DNA of 64,000 bases, from positions 29,241-93,240 of the forward strand of contig NZ_JAKZLF010000020.1 of assembly GCF_022808855.1 (NCBI RefSeq), given 5' to 3'. The notes under the pieces were generated by a model. That model made no database searches. It saw nothing but the letters and a program-made list of their open reading frames with translations, and was not told where the DNA came from. Below, piece after piece: positions 37,943 to 47,514 of the stretch. Source of the stretch: Anaeromyxobacter soli. GTDB taxonomy: Bacteria > Myxococcota > Myxococcia > Myxococcales > Anaeromyxobacteraceae. The position numbers and the translations under genes are program-made. The first letter of the stretch is position 1. Each line of letters opens with the position of its first letter.

Positions 37943-38218
37943 TTAGCGCGCGAAGAGGAAGCCGAGGCCCGCCGCGAGGGCGATCGCTGCGGCGACGAGC
38001 ATCCCGACGCGCCGGGGATCGGCCCGCCGCTCGCGGACGCCGTGCAGGGCCGGCATCGCGCCTGCGCGGACCCAGCGCGGGGACGTCTCGGCCCGCACGA
38101 GGTCGTCCTCGGCGAGGAAGCCGTGCGCGTAGAGATCGTGCAGGTCGCCGAGCGACGGGACCACGAGCTCCTCCCCCTCGGCGTTCCGCACCCGGTACTT
38201 CATGCCGCGATCCCGCAT
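37943..38218 (-). CDS. Small GYF-like membrane protein
   Basis: 91 residues from the ATG at 38218, preceded by GGAGGAG; a GTG at 38233 that overlaps the upstream stop is an alternative. The first 60 residues (M-K-Y-R-V-R-N-A-E-G-E-E-L-V-V-P-S-L-G-D-L) resemble GYF_2-type domains with the pattern 'display, function, threshold, W-x-x-A'. A membrane helix closes the C-terminus. The related layout occurs in the GYF/AgmX protein at 51635. Function unknown. It is coupled to the FAD oxidoreductase gene. Confidence 0.6.
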   Translation of the reverse strand: MRDRGMKYRVRNAEGEELVVPSLGDLHDLYAHGFLAEDDLVRAETSPRWVRAGAMPALHGVRERRADPRRVGMLVAAAIALAAGLGFLFAR

Positions 38219-38229
38219 CCGCTCCTCCG

Positions 38230-39822
38230 TCACGCCGCGCCGAGCTCGGCGCAGATCGCCTCCGCGACCTTGAGCCCGTCCACCGCGGACGACACGATCC
38301 CGCCCGCGTAGCCGGCGCCCTCGCCGGCGGGGTAGAGCCCCCGGATCCCCGGCGACTGGAAGTCCGCGCCGCGCACGAGCCGGCAGGGAGAGCTCGTCCG
38401 CGACTCGATGCCGATGAGCACCGCCTCGTCGGTCACGAAGCCTCGCATCCGTCGCTCGAACCCGCGCAGCCCCGCGCGGAGCGCCTCCTGGATCTGCGGA
38501 GGGTACAGCAGGGAGAGGTCGGAGGGGGTCACCCCCGGCCGGTAGGACGTCTTCCCGGGCGGCGCCCCGGGCCTGCGCGCGAGGTACGCGGCGAGCCGCT
38601 GGGCGGGCGCGTGGTAGGCGCCGCCCCCGAGCACGTAGGCGGCGCGCTCCCACTTGCGCTGCCACTCGAGCCCCGCGAGCGGGCCCTCGAAGCCCTCGGC
38701 CGCGAAGTCCTCCGGCGAGACGGCGACGACGATGCCGGCGTTCGCGACGGGCGACGAGCGGTGCGAGTTGGACATGCCGTTCGTGCACTGCATCTCGGGC
38801 TCGGTCGGCGTGGGGACGACCACGCCGCCCGGGCACATGCAGAAGGAGAACACGCCGCGCGCCGCGCCCGCGACCTTGGGGTTGTCGGCGAGCTTGTAGT
38901 CGGCCGGGGGGAGCCTGGGGTGGCGCGCGCCCGCTCCGTACTGGATCCGATCGATGAGCGGCTGCGGGTGCTCCGCCCGGAACCCCACCGCGAACGGCTT
39001 CGCCTCGATGGGCCAGCCGCGCGCGGCGAACAGCTCGAACAGCTCGCGGGCGCTGTTTCCGGGCGCCAGCACGAGCCGGTCGGACTCGAGCGAGCGGCCG
39101 TCGGCGAGGCGGAGCCCCGCGAGGCGGCCGTCGCGCAGCGCGAGATCGACCGCGCGCGCGCCCCACACGAACGTGCACCCGCCGCGCTCGAGCTCCTCGC
39201 GCATCGCCGAGATCGCCGCGGGCAGCACGTCCGAGCCGACGTGCGGCTTGCCCTCGACCACGATCCGCTCGACGTTCCCGAAGCGCGCGAACAGCTCGAC
39301 GACCTTCCGCACCGCCGGGTGGTGGATGCGCGTCCCGAGCTTGCCGTCGGTGTACGCCCCCGCGCCGCCCTCGCCGAAGTTCATGTTCGACTCGGGATCG
39401 AGCGCGCCGCCGCGCATCAGGGCCGCCACGTCGCGCCGGCGGGGGCTCACGGTCTTGCCGCGGTCGACCACGATCGAGGGCACGCCGCGCTCGAGGAGCG
39501 CCCACGCGCAGAAGAGCCCCGCCGGCCCGGCGCCCAGGATGACGGGCGGCGCGGCGGGCCGCCGCACGGGTCCGGGCTCCGCCTCGGGCGCGGGGACCGG
39601 CGCGACGTCGGCGGGTGCGCCGCGGATCGCGCCCTCGACCTCGACCTCGAGGTTCACGAGCCAGCGCGCGTGGCCCTTCCTGCGGGCGTCGAGCGAGCGT
39701 CGCACGACGATCGCGTCGCGAAGGTGCTCGGCCGAGAGGCCGAGCCGCTCCGCGGCGCGGCGCGTCAGGAGCGCGTCGTCCTCGTCGAGCCAGAGCGGGA
39801 GGTTGGAGATCCGGTACCGCAT
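38230..39822 (-). CDS. FAD-dependent oxidoreductase of the COG2509 type
   Basis: 530 residues. An N-terminal domain of about 85 residues precedes the dinucleotide-binding I-L-G-A-G-P-A-G-L and the acidic strand end V-V-D-R-G. A second flavin contact, the G-E-G-G-A-G-A-Y-T-D-G-K-L segment, and the late L-Y-P-A-G-E-G-A-G-Y-A-G-G-I with V-D-G-L match large uncharacterised FAD dehydrogenases. The F-S-F-C-M-C-P-G-G segment has two conserved Cys near the flavin. The substrate is unknown. No quinone or thioredoxin motif is visible. Confidence 0.8.
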   Translation of the reverse strand: MRYRISNLPLWLDEDDALLTRRAAERLGLSAEHLRDAIVVRRSLDARRKGHARWLVNLEVEVEGAIRGAPADVAPVPAPEAEPGPVRRPAAPPVILGAGPAGLFCAWALLERGVPSIVVDRGKTVSPRRRDVAALMRGGALDPESNMNFGEGGAGAYTDGKLGTRIHHPAVRKVVELFARFGNVERIVVEGKPHVGSDVLPAAISAMREELERGGCTFVWGARAVDLALRDGRLAGLRLADGRSLESDRLVLAPGNSARELFELFAARGWPIEAKPFAVGFRAEHPQPLIDRIQYGAGARHPRLPPADYKLADNPKVAGAARGVFSFCMCPGGVVVPTPTEPEMQCTNGMSNSHRSSPVANAGIVVAVSPEDFAAEGFEGPLAGLEWQRKWERAAYVLGGGAYHAPAQRLAAYLARRPGAPPGKTSYRPGVTPSDLSLLYPPQIQEALRAGLRGFERRMRGFVTDEAVLIGIESRTSSPCRLVRGADFQSPGIRGLYPAGEGAGYAGGIVSSAVDGLKVAEAICAELGAA

Positions 39823-39983
39823 CAGTTCCTCAGGGATGGCGCCGTCGAACCGCGAAGCGCGCTACGCGCCGTGCCCCTCTCGCAGGCAGGTCTGCGAAGG
39901 AGACTACGCACCGGCGCGACCGGCCTGGCAGGGCCTCGCCGCGTGCAAGTACCCGAAACGGCTGACATGGTGAAGCCTCGAAG

Positions 39984-40020
39984 GCGATGGCCCGCACCTT
40001 GCTCCCGGGGGAGCCATCGC
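39984..40020 (+). repeat. Two-level hairpin in the leader of the 71-residue protein gene
   Basis: GCGATGG (39984-39990) pairs with CCATCGC (40014-40020). Inside it GCTCCC pairs with GGGAGC. An 11-base bulge separates the two helices on the 5' side. It lies 40 bases before the start at 40061. Confidence 0.55.
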
Positions 40021-40060
40021 GACACGGCGCGGTTCGTATCGCCGGTAGGGAGTGAACGCA

Positions 40061-40276
40061 ATGGTGCCAGGCATGCTGGACGTGAAGGGAACGAAGATCC
40101 TCGCGAAGTCGCTCTTCAAGGAGCTGCGTGGCAACGGCTACTCGACGAACCAGATCCTGAGCCTCTCGACCGAGCTCATCGATCTCGTCACGCAGGACCT
40201 CAAGGGCGAGCACGCCGCCGCGGCCCAGGCGGCCGCCGCGCAGGAGAGCGCCGTCGAGGCGCCGCGGGCCCTCTGA
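40061..40276 (+). CDS. Small conserved-looking protein of 71 residues
   Basis: The ATG at 40061 has GGGAG eight bases upstream; an in-frame GTG at 40052 is less well placed. The first 48 residues are amphipathic helices (K-I-L-A-K-S-L-F-K-E-L-R-G-N-G-Y, then Q-I-L-S-L-S-T-E-L-I-D-L-V), with an Ala-rich acidic tail. I recognise no family. It looks like a folded helical hairpin that could bind a protein partner. A strong terminator follows and a structured leader precedes it, so it is probably a single-gene transcript. Confidence 0.7.
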   Translation: MVPGMLDVKGTKILAKSLFKELRGNGYSTNQILSLSTELIDLVTQDLKGEHAAAAQAAAAQESAVEAPRAL

Positions 40277-40342
40277 TCCGAAGATTACGCGAGGCTCGGC
40301 GCGACGTCGCGGCCTCGCCAGAAGTCGAGCGCGCAGGACCGG

Positions 40343-40378
40343 ACGGCGCCGAGAGATCGGCGCCGTTTCGTTTCTTTC
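40343..40378 (+). terminator. Intrinsic terminator upstream of gap
   Basis: A perfect 10-bp stem (ACGGCGCCGA / TCGGCGCCGT) with loop GAGA is followed by TTCGTTTCTTT. It ends the transcript of the 71-residue protein. Confidence 0.9.
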
Positions 40379-40408
40379 ATCTCGGCCGCTCGCCCCCTTC
40401 CGTTTCCG

Positions 40409-40437
40409 TTGACGGTCCGGAGCCTCGTCTGTAGGTT
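40409..40437 (+). promoter_or_regulatory. Sigma-70-type promoter of the gap-pgk-tpiA-secG operon
   Basis: TTGACG, a 17-base spacer and TAGGTT, immediately after the upstream terminator. The leader to the gap start would be about 30 bases and contains GGGAGGAGGG. Confidence 0.8.
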
Positions 40438-40475
40438 ACGGCCGCTTTTCAACCCCTTGGGAGGAGGGCAGCGCC

Positions 40476-41477
40476 ATGGCACGTATCGCAATCAACGGGT
40501 TCGGTCGCATCGGTCGGTGCGTGCTCCGCGCGGCCATCGAGCGGGGCGAGAAGGACCTCGAGTTCGTCTCGATCAACGACCTCACGGACACGAAGACCCT
40601 CGCGCACCTCCTGAAGTACGACTCGGTGCACGGCGTGCTCGCCGCCGACGTGAAGGCGTCGGAGAAGGGCATCGTCGTCAACGGCAAGGAGATCGAGGTC
40701 ACGGCCATCAAGTCCCCGGCCGATCTCCCGCACCAGAAGAACAAGGTCGACGTCGTCCTCGAGTGCACCGGCCTCTTCACGGAGCGGGAGAAGGCCGAGG
40801 GCCACCTCAAGGCGGGCGCTCCGCGCGTGCTCATCTCCGCGCCGGCCAAGGGCCCGGACATCACGGTCGCCTACGGCATCAACCACGACAAGCTCGACAA
40901 GGCGAAGCACAAGATCATCTCGAACGCGTCCTGCACGACGAACTGCCTCACGCCGGTCGCGAAGATCCTGCTCGAGAGCTTCGGCATCAAGCGCGGCCTG
41001 ATGACGACGATCCACTCCTACACGAACGACCAGAACCTCCTCGACCTGCCGCACAAGGACCTGCGCCGCGCGCGCGCCGCGGCGCTGTCGATGATTCCCT
41101 CGACCACCGGCGCCGCGAAGGCGGTCGCCGAGGTCATCCCGGAGCTGAAGGGCAAGCTGCACGGCACGTCGGTGCGCGTCCCCACGCCGAACGTGTCGCT
41201 CGTCGACCTCACCGTCGAGATGGACCGGCCCGCCACCGCCGAGGAGATCAACGCGGCGTTCAAGAAGGCGGCGGAGGGGAGCCTGAAGGGCGTCCTCGAG
41301 TACTCGGACGGCCCGCTCGTCTCGGTGGACTTCAACCACAACCCGGCGTCCTCGATCTTCGACGCGACGAACACGTTCGTCGTCGAAGGGACCTTCGCGA
41401 AGGTCTTCGCCTGGTACGACAACGAGTGGGGCTTCTCGAACCGCATGGTCGACGTGGCGAAGTTCCTCACGAAGTGA
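40476..41477 (+). CDS. gap: Glyceraldehyde-3-phosphate dehydrogenase, type I
   Basis: 333 residues. N-terminal G-F-G-R-I-G-R binds NAD(P); the active-site Cys lies in A-S-C-T-T-N-C. Late motifs such as W-Y-D-N-E-W-G are intact. It oxidises glyceraldehyde-3-phosphate to 1,3-bisphosphoglycerate. A strong Shine-Dalgarno sequence (GGGAGGAGGG) precedes the ATG. It heads an operon with pgk and tpiA, the consecutive triose steps of glycolysis and gluconeogenesis. Confidence 0.98.
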   Translation: MARIAINGFGRIGRCVLRAAIERGEKDLEFVSINDLTDTKTLAHLLKYDSVHGVLAADVKASEKGIVVNGKEIEVTAIKSPADLPHQKNKVDVVLECTGLFTEREKAEGHLKAGAPRVLISAPAKGPDITVAYGINHDKLDKAKHKIISNASCTTNCLTPVAKILLESFGIKRGLMTTIHSYTNDQNLLDLPHKDLRRARAAALSMIPSTTGAAKAVAEVIPELKGKLHGTSVRVPTPNVSLVDLTVEMDRPATAEEINAAFKKAAEGSLKGVLEYSDGPLVSVDFNHNPASSIFDATNTFVVEGTFAKVFAWYDNEWGFSNRMVDVAKFLTK

Positions 41478-41485
41478 GGGACGCC

Positions 41486-42676
41486 ATGGCGCTCAAGACC
41501 ATCGACGCGCTCGACCTCGCCGGCAAGCGCGTCTTCATCCGCGTGGACTTCAACGTCCCGCTCGACGAGCAGGGGCGGGTGACCGACGACGCGCGCATCC
41601 GCGCGGCGCTCCCGACGCTCCAGTACGCCATCAAGGCGCGCGCGAAGGTCATCCTCGGCTCGCACCTCGGGCGCCCGAAGGGCAAGCCCGACGATCGCAA
41701 GAAGTTCTCGCTCGAGCCCGCGGCCGAGCGGCTCTCGGCGCTCCTCAAGCAGGACGTCATCCTCGCCGACGACTGCGTCGGCGACGGCGTGAAGAAGCTC
41801 GTCCGCGATCTCAAGGAGGGAGAGGTCCTCCTCCTCGAGAACCTCCGCTTCCACCCGGAGGAGGAGAAGAACGACGAGGGCTTCGCGCGCGAGCTCGCGA
41901 GCCTGTGCGACGTCTGGGTGAACGACGCGTTCGGCACGGCACACCGGGCCCACGCGTCCACCGCGGGCATGGCCGCGTTCGTGAAGGAGAAGGCGGCCGG
42001 CTTCCTCATCCAGAAGGAGGTCGAGTACCTCGGCAAGGCGCTCGGCACCCCGGCGCGGCCGTTCGTCGCGCTCATCGGCGGCGCCAAGGTGTCCGACAAG
42101 ATCAAGGTGCTCGAGAACCTCATCGCGAAGGCCGACGCGGTCTGCATCGGCGGCGCGATGGCCTACACGTTCCTCAAGGCGCAGGGCGTCCCCGTGGGGA
42201 AGAGCCTCGTCGAGGAGGACAAGCTCGAGCTCGCGCGGCAGATCCTGGACCGCGCCCAGGCGCGCAACGTGGACCTTCTCCTGCCGGTCGATCACGTGTG
42301 CGGCGCGGAGCCGAAGGAGACCGCAGCGCGCGTGGTGGTGAACGACCGCGCGATCCCCGACGGCCTCATGGGCCTCGACATCGGCCCGAAGACGCTCGAT
42401 CGGTACCGCCAGCGCATCCTGAGCGCGAAGACGGTGTTCTGGAACGGTCCCATGGGCCTGTTCGAGCAGAAGCCGTGGGCGGAGGGCACCTTCGGCGTCG
42501 CGAAGGCGATGGCGGACAGCCCGGCCATCACGGTCGTGGGCGGCGGCGACAGCGCCGCTGCGGTCGAGGAGGCCGGGCTCGTCTCCAAGATGAAGCACGT
42601 CTCCACCGGCGGCGGCGCCAGCCTCGAGTTCATCGAGGGGCGCGTCCTCCCCGGCATCCAGGTCCTCGAGGGATAG
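41486..42676 (+). CDS. pgk: Phosphoglycerate kinase
   Basis: 396 residues from the ATG eight bases after gap. R-V-D-F-N-V-P-L and S-H-L-G-R-P-K-G bind 3-phosphoglycerate; G-G-A-K-V-S-D-K and G-G-G-D-S-A-A-A form the nucleotide side. It makes ATP from 1,3-bisphosphoglycerate. The length is the usual bacterial one and no residue of the signature is missing. It is four bases before tpiA. Confidence 0.98.
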   Translation: MALKTIDALDLAGKRVFIRVDFNVPLDEQGRVTDDARIRAALPTLQYAIKARAKVILGSHLGRPKGKPDDRKKFSLEPAAERLSALLKQDVILADDCVGDGVKKLVRDLKEGEVLLLENLRFHPEEEKNDEGFARELASLCDVWVNDAFGTAHRAHASTAGMAAFVKEKAAGFLIQKEVEYLGKALGTPARPFVALIGGAKVSDKIKVLENLIAKADAVCIGGAMAYTFLKAQGVPVGKSLVEEDKLELARQILDRAQARNVDLLLPVDHVCGAEPKETAARVVVNDRAIPDGLMGLDIGPKTLDRYRQRILSAKTVFWNGPMGLFEQKPWAEGTFGVAKAMADSPAITVVGGGDSAAAVEEAGLVSKMKHVSTGGGASLEFIEGRVLPGIQVLEG

Positions 42677-42680
42677 CGCC

Positions 42681-43442
42681 GTGCCCCGTCGAAAGTTCGT
42701 CTGCGGCAACTGGAAGATGCACAAGACCGTGGCGGAGACCACGGCGCTCGTCGGCGAGCTCCGCGCCGCGCTCGGGGACCTCGCCGGCAAGGTCGACGTC
42801 GCCATCGCCCCGCCGTTCACGGCGCTCGCCGCCGCGGTGGACGCGGCGCGCGGCTCCGGGATCGAGGTCGCCGCGCAGAACGTCCACTGGGAGAAGCAGG
42901 GGGCGTTCACCGGCGAGGTGTCCGCGCCCATGCTGGCCGAGGTCGGCTGCCGCCACGGCATCGTCGGCCACAGCGAGCGGCGCCAGCTCTTCGGGGAGAC
43001 CGACGAGGGAGTGCGCAAGAAGGTCGGCGCGCTGCTCGCGGCGGGTGTCCGGCCGATCGTCTGCGTCGGCGAGACGCTGGCGGAGCGGGAGGCCGGGCGG
43101 ACCCTCGAGATCGTGGACCGTCAGGTCAGGCAGGGGCTCGCCGGCCTCTCCGCCGAGGCCTTCGCCGCGCTGACGCTCGCGTACGAGCCGGTGTGGGCGA
43201 TCGGCACCGGCAAGACCGCCACCGCGGCCCAGGCGCAGGAGGTCCACGCGGCCATCCGGAAGATCCTCCGCGAGCTCGCGAGTTCCGCGGCGGACCAGAT
43301 CCGGGTACAGTACGGCGGCTCGGTCAAGCCCGAGAACGCCGCCGAGCTCATGGCGCAGCCCGATGTCGACGGGGCGCTGGTCGGCGGCGCGAGCCTCAAG
43401 GCGGCGGACTTCGTCGCCATCGTGAAAGGTGCACTCCGTTGA
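42681..43442 (+). CDS. tpiA: Triosephosphate isomerase
   Basis: 253 residues, GTG start. G-N-W-K-M-H-K contains the catalytic Lys, V-G-H-S-E-R-R the His and [11 protein letters not shown] the catalytic Glu; the phosphate loop Y-G-G-S-V is intact. It interconverts dihydroxyacetone phosphate and glyceraldehyde-3-phosphate. Its stop overlaps the TTG of secG, so expression of the translocon subunit is tied to glycolysis. Confidence 0.98.
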   Translation: MPRRKFVCGNWKMHKTVAETTALVGELRAALGDLAGKVDVAIAPPFTALAAAVDAARGSGIEVAAQNVHWEKQGAFTGEVSAPMLAEVGCRHGIVGHSERRQLFGETDEGVRKKVGALLAAGVRPIVCVGETLAEREAGRTLEIVDRQVRQGLAGLSAEAFAALTLAYEPVWAIGTGKTATAAQAQEVHAAIRKILRELASSAADQIRVQYGGSVKPENAAELMAQPDVDGALVGGASLKAADFVAIVKGALR

Positions 43443-43807
43443 TCACCCTCGTCACCATCCTGCACGTCCTCGTCTGCGTCTTCCTCATCCTCGTGATCCT
43501 GCTCCAGGCCGGTAAGGGCGGCGGGATGGGGGCGGCGTTCGGCGGGGCCGGCGCGCAGACCGTCTTCGGTGGGCGTGGCGCCCAGACGCTGCTCGGCAAG
43601 GTCACGAGCATCTCGGCCGGGATCTTCATGATGACCTCGGTCTTCCTCGCGTACAACGCGTCCCGCACGCACTCGGTGGTGCAGCGCGAGGCGAGCGTCC
43701 CGGCGCAGCAGCTCCCGGCCGCGCCCGGGCAGAGCCCGCTCTCGCCTCCGCCGAACGCGCCCGAATCGACCCCGCCGGCGCCGGCCGCGCCGTCGCAGGG
43801 GAAGTAG
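43439..43807 (+). CDS. secG: Preprotein translocase subunit SecG
   Basis: 122 residues from a TTG that overlaps the tpiA stop (TTGA); AAAGG lies upstream. Two membrane helices (about 3-23 and 55-75) enclose the [12 protein letters not shown] loop with F-G-G-R-G-A-Q-T, the SecG signature. The C-terminal 45 residues are a Pro/Ala/Gln-rich tail. SecG assists SecYE-mediated export. The tpiA-secG arrangement is common in bacteria. Confidence 0.92.
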   Translation: MITLVTILHVLVCVFLILVILLQAGKGGGMGAAFGGAGAQTVFGGRGAQTLLGKVTSISAGIFMMTSVFLAYNASRTHSVVQREASVPAQQLPAAPGQSPLSPPPNAPESTPPAPAAPSQGK

Positions 43808-43842
43808 TCGCTTTCCCGAGAATCCGCGCCTCGGCGCGGCGG

Positions 43843-43880
43843 AGAGGGGATCCGGGGTCCGGGTCCCCTCTTCGCGTTCG
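43843..43880 (+). terminator. Terminator-like hairpin after secG
   Basis: AGAGGGGATCCGG pairs with CCGGGTCCCCTCT over 13 bp with one G-T pair and a GGT loop, followed by TCGCGTTCG. The T content after the stem is low. A sister hairpin lies 117 bases downstream. Confidence 0.65.
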
Positions 43881-43959
43881 AGCGAGGCACTCGCGCCCGC
43901 TGCCGGACGGGCGCCGCCGCCACCCGAGCCCCCGGCTCCCTCCGTGGCCCCGAAACGCC

Positions 43960-43991
43960 GAGAGGGGATCCGGTTTCCCGGATCCCCTCTC
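43960..43991 (-). terminator. Perfect 14-bp hairpin 3' of tRNA-Leu
   Basis: GAGAGGGGATCCGG and CCGGATCCCCTCTC pair perfectly around TTTC. On the - strand it follows the tRNA by 11 bases and is trailed by a short T-containing stretch (GGCGTTTCG). It shares the 13-base arm with the hairpin after secG. Confidence 0.75.
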
Positions 43992-44002
43992 TCGTTCGCG
44001 AG

Positions 44003-44084
44003 TGCCCAGGGCGAGATTCGAACTCGCACGCCTTACGGCGCCACCCCCTCAAGATGGTGTGTCTACCAGTTCCACCACCTGGGC
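44003..44084 (-). tRNA. tRNA-Leu (anticodon GAG)
   Basis: The - strand folds as a class II tRNA. The acceptor stem is GCCCAGG/CCTGGGC with discriminator A, and the D-arm contains TGGTAGACAC. The anticodon stem CCATC/GGTGG has loop TTGAGGG, giving GAG. A long variable arm GCC-GTAA-GGC and the T-loop TTCGAAT follow. The CCA end is not encoded. It reads CUU and CUC, the latter common in this GC-rich genome. Confidence 0.97.
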
Positions 44085-44101
44085 GTTCCGAAGCGGACGG
44101 G

Positions 44102-44130
44102 TTTCTAGCAAAGGGGCGACCGGCGCGCAA
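44102..44130 (-). promoter_or_regulatory. Promoter of tRNA-Leu
   Basis: On the - strand TTGCGC, 17 bases and TAGAAA are followed by the tRNA 5' end 17 bases later. It lies just downstream of the ferredoxin gene, so the tRNA need not depend on read-through. Confidence 0.7.
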
Positions 44131-44189
44131 TAGCGCAGTTCAGGGCGACGACGATCTCGCCGAGCGCCCGTGCGGCCGTCGCCGATCCG

Positions 44190-44516
44190 CTAGGCGCCCT
44201 CGAGGTACTGACGCTTCTCCTCGACGTCCTTCCACTGGTCCGCGTCGGGGAGCGGGTCCTTCTTCTCCGAGATGTTGGGCCAGGTCTTGGCGAGGTCGGC
44301 GTTGAGCTGCGTGTAGTCCTTCCACTTCGCCGGCAGGCTCTCCTCCGGGAAGATCGCCTTCGTGGGGCAGGCAGGCTCACACGCGCCGCAGTCGATGCAC
44401 TCGTCGGGATGGATGACGAGGAAGTTGGGCCCCTCGTAGAAGCAGTCGACGGGGCAGACCTCGACGCAGTCGGTGTACTTGCACTTGATGCAGGGCTCGG
44501 CAACCACGTAAGCCAT
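44190..44516 (-). CDS. fdxA: 7Fe-type ferredoxin ([3Fe-4S][4Fe-4S], FdI-like)
   Basis: 108 residues. The N-terminal cysteines are spaced C-x7-C-x3-C-P (E-P-C-I-K-C...C-V-E-V-C-P), and a second set [12 protein letters not shown] holds the [4Fe-4S] cluster. The 45-residue C-terminal extension with K-W-K-D-Y matches Azotobacter FdI-type ferredoxins. It carries low-potential electrons; IspH in this window is one possible client. AGAGGAGG precedes the ATG. It follows the inositol-phosphate synthase gene by 32 bases. Confidence 0.93.
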   Translation of the reverse strand: MAYVVAEPCIKCKYTDCVEVCPVDCFYEGPNFLVIHPDECIDCGACEPACPTKAIFPEESLPAKWKDYTQLNADLAKTWPNISEKKDPLPDADQWKDVEEKRQYLEGA

Positions 44517-44548
44517 CGACGACCTCCTCTGTGGGGCCTCTGTCTAAT

Positions 44549-45865
<1,317 letters not shown>

Positions 45866-46021
45866 GGAGCGTTCCTCGGAGGTGGGGGTTCCCCCCGAAA
45901 GGTTTCAGGGGGGCGGCGTCCCGGCAAGCCCTCCGGCGACGCGCGAGGCGAATGATTCCGCGAGGTCGCATGCGGCGGGGGCAGGCTGGCGGGTTCTCCC
46001 CTCGGGGGGTACGATGTGCGC

Positions 46022-46411
46022 ATGTCCGGAAGCTCCGCGAGCGAGCCGCTGGTGCTCTTCGTGCATCGCGGGACCTGGCAGGACCGCTACCAGGCCACGA
46101 CGCTGGCGGTGACCGCGGCGGCGCTCGGCGACGCCGTGACGGTCGCGCTGTTCTTCGAGCCGCTGCGGCTCTGGATCGGCGGCCGCTTCGACGAGGGCGC
46201 GCCCCCCGAGGCCGGCCCGGCGCGCGTGGCGAGCCTCGTGGAGAGCCTGGAGGACGCGCGGCGCGAGCTCGGGCTCCGGGTGGTGGCGTGCGACACGGCG
46301 GTCCGGCTCGCCGGGCTCGTCCCCGACGACGTCCGCCCGCGGCTCGACGCGATCGCGACGCTGCCCTCGCTCTGGCGCGCCGCACAGTCGGGCCGGGCGC
46401 TCGTGGTGTAG
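46022..46411 (+). CDS. DsrE-like sulfur-relay family protein
   Basis: 129 residues from the ATG at 46022; a GTG two codons earlier is also possible. The fold prediction comes from the pattern L-V-L-F-V-H-R-G...D-R-Y-Q-A-T-T-L-A-V-T-A-A-A-L-G-D-A-V-T-V-A-L-F-F, typical of DsrE/F-like small proteins. A Cys in V-V-A-C-D-T could carry sulfur. It opens a rightward set with ThiF-like and TusA-like genes, which supports a sulfur-transfer role, but the family match is modest. Confidence 0.65.
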   Translation: MSGSSASEPLVLFVHRGTWQDRYQATTLAVTAAALGDAVTVALFFEPLRLWIGGRFDEGAPPEAGPARVASLVESLEDARRELGLRVVACDTAVRLAGLVPDDVRPRLDAIATLPSLWRAAQSGRALVV

Positions 46412-46467
46412 CGCCGCCGGGCGCGAGGGTTGCCGCCCCCTCTGGCGCGGGATATACGCCGTCCTTC

Positions 46468-47211
46468 ATGAGCCTCTCCGGCAAGACCGCGCTGGTGATC
46501 GGAGCGGGCGGCCTCGGCGGGCCGGCGCTCCTCACGCTCGCCGCCGCGGGCGTCGGGACGCTCGTCCTCGTGGAAGACGACGCCGTCGAGACCTCCAACC
46601 TGAACCGGCAGCCGCTGTTCAAGGAAGGCGACGTCGGCCAGCGGAAGGCCACCGCCGCGGCCGCCCGGCTCCGGGCGCTCTTCCCCTCCGTGGCGGTCGA
46701 CGCGCGCGATCTCCGCTTCGACGCGGGGAACGCCCTCGCGCTCGTCGAGGCGGCCGACGTCGTCGTGGACGGCTCCGACAACTTCGCCACGAAGTTCCTC
46801 GCGAACGACGCCGCGCTGCGCGCGCGGAGGCCGCTCGTCCACGGCGGGATCCTCCGGACCACCGCGCAGCTGCTCACCGTCTCGCCAGCGGGCATCGGCG
46901 GCTGCCTGCGCTGCCTGTTCGAGGCGCCGCCGCCGCCCGGGTCGGTGCCGTCCTGCGCCGAGGCGGGCGTGCTCGGCGCCACCGCGGGGTTCGCGGGGGC
47001 GCTCATGGGCGCGGAGGCCCTCCGGCTCCTCGCCGGCGAGCGCGGCGCCTACGAGGGCCGGCTCTACACGTACGAGGCGCGGTCCGCGCGCGGGCGGCTG
47101 GTGCTCGTCCGCAAGCGCGCAGGCTGCGCCGCTTGCGCCGGCACGCAGCCGCTCGAGGCGGCCGCGCCGCCCACCTGCGCCGCGCCGGCTCGCGGCGAGG
47201 GCGCGGCGTGA
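46468..47211 (+). CDS. E1-like adenylyltransferase (ThiF/MoeB/HesA family), catalytically intact
   Basis: 247 residues. The nucleotide loop is V-I-G-A-G-G-L-G-G-P, followed by D-D-A-V-E-T-S-N-L-N-R-Q with the key Asp and Arg, and D-G-S-D-N-F, the second ATP-contact loop. A Cys in P-S-C-A-E-A-G matches the position that receives sulfur or the carrier C-terminus in ThiF/MoeB, and C-L-R-C plus C-A-A-C give the structural zinc site. It probably adenylates a ThiS/MoaD-like carrier; none is in the window. A GATATA box lies about ten bases upstream. Confidence 0.88.
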   Translation: MSLSGKTALVIGAGGLGGPALLTLAAAGVGTLVLVEDDAVETSNLNRQPLFKEGDVGQRKATAAAARLRALFPSVAVDARDLRFDAGNALALVEAADVVVDGSDNFATKFLANDAALRARRPLVHGGILRTTAQLLTVSPAGIGGCLRCLFEAPPPPGSVPSCAEAGVLGATAGFAGALMGAEALRLLAGERGAYEGRLYTYEARSARGRLVLVRKRAGCAACAGTQPLEAAAPPTCAAPARGEGAA

Positions 47212-47474
47212 GCGCGAGCGCCCCGCCGCGCGTGGACGTGCGCGCCTACGCCTGCCCCATGACCTACGTGAAGGCGAAGATCGCGCTCGAGCGCCTCGCG
47301 GCCGGAGAGCGGCTCGAGGTCTGGCTCGCCGCGGGAGAGCCGGTGGAGAACCTGCCGAGGAGCGCGGCCGAGGACGGCCACCGCGTGCTCGCGGTGGAGC
47401 CGCTCGCGGGCGCGCCGGGGGCGTTCCGCGTGGTCCTCGAGAAGGGCGCCGGCGCCGCGCCGGAGTGGCCGTAG
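47208..47474 (+). CDS. TusA-family sulfur carrier protein
   Basis: 88 residues, GTG start overlapping the ThiF-like stop. V-D-V-R-A-Y-A-C-P-M-T-Y-V-K-A-K-I-A-L is the TusA/SirA signature, with the active Cys followed by Pro and an amphipathic helix, then the L-E-V-W-L-A-A-G-E-P strand and E-D-G-H-R-V. Such proteins accept persulfide sulfur from cysteine desulfurases and hand it to tRNA, molybdenum or oxidation enzymes. Its position between two E1-like genes is unusual. Confidence 0.88.
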   Translation: MSASAPPRVDVRAYACPMTYVKAKIALERLAAGERLEVWLAAGEPVENLPRSAAEDGHRVLAVEPLAGAPGAFRVVLEKGAGAAPEWP

Positions 47475-47514
47475 GAGGGCGCCGGGTGGCCCGGCGCTCA
47501 CGGGAGTCGAGAGC

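Noticed and set aside
39984..40020. Possible cyclic-di-GMP (GEMM) riboswitch
   Set aside because: The helices do not fit the GEMM consensus: the conserved tetraloop-receptor and A-rich joining segments are not found.
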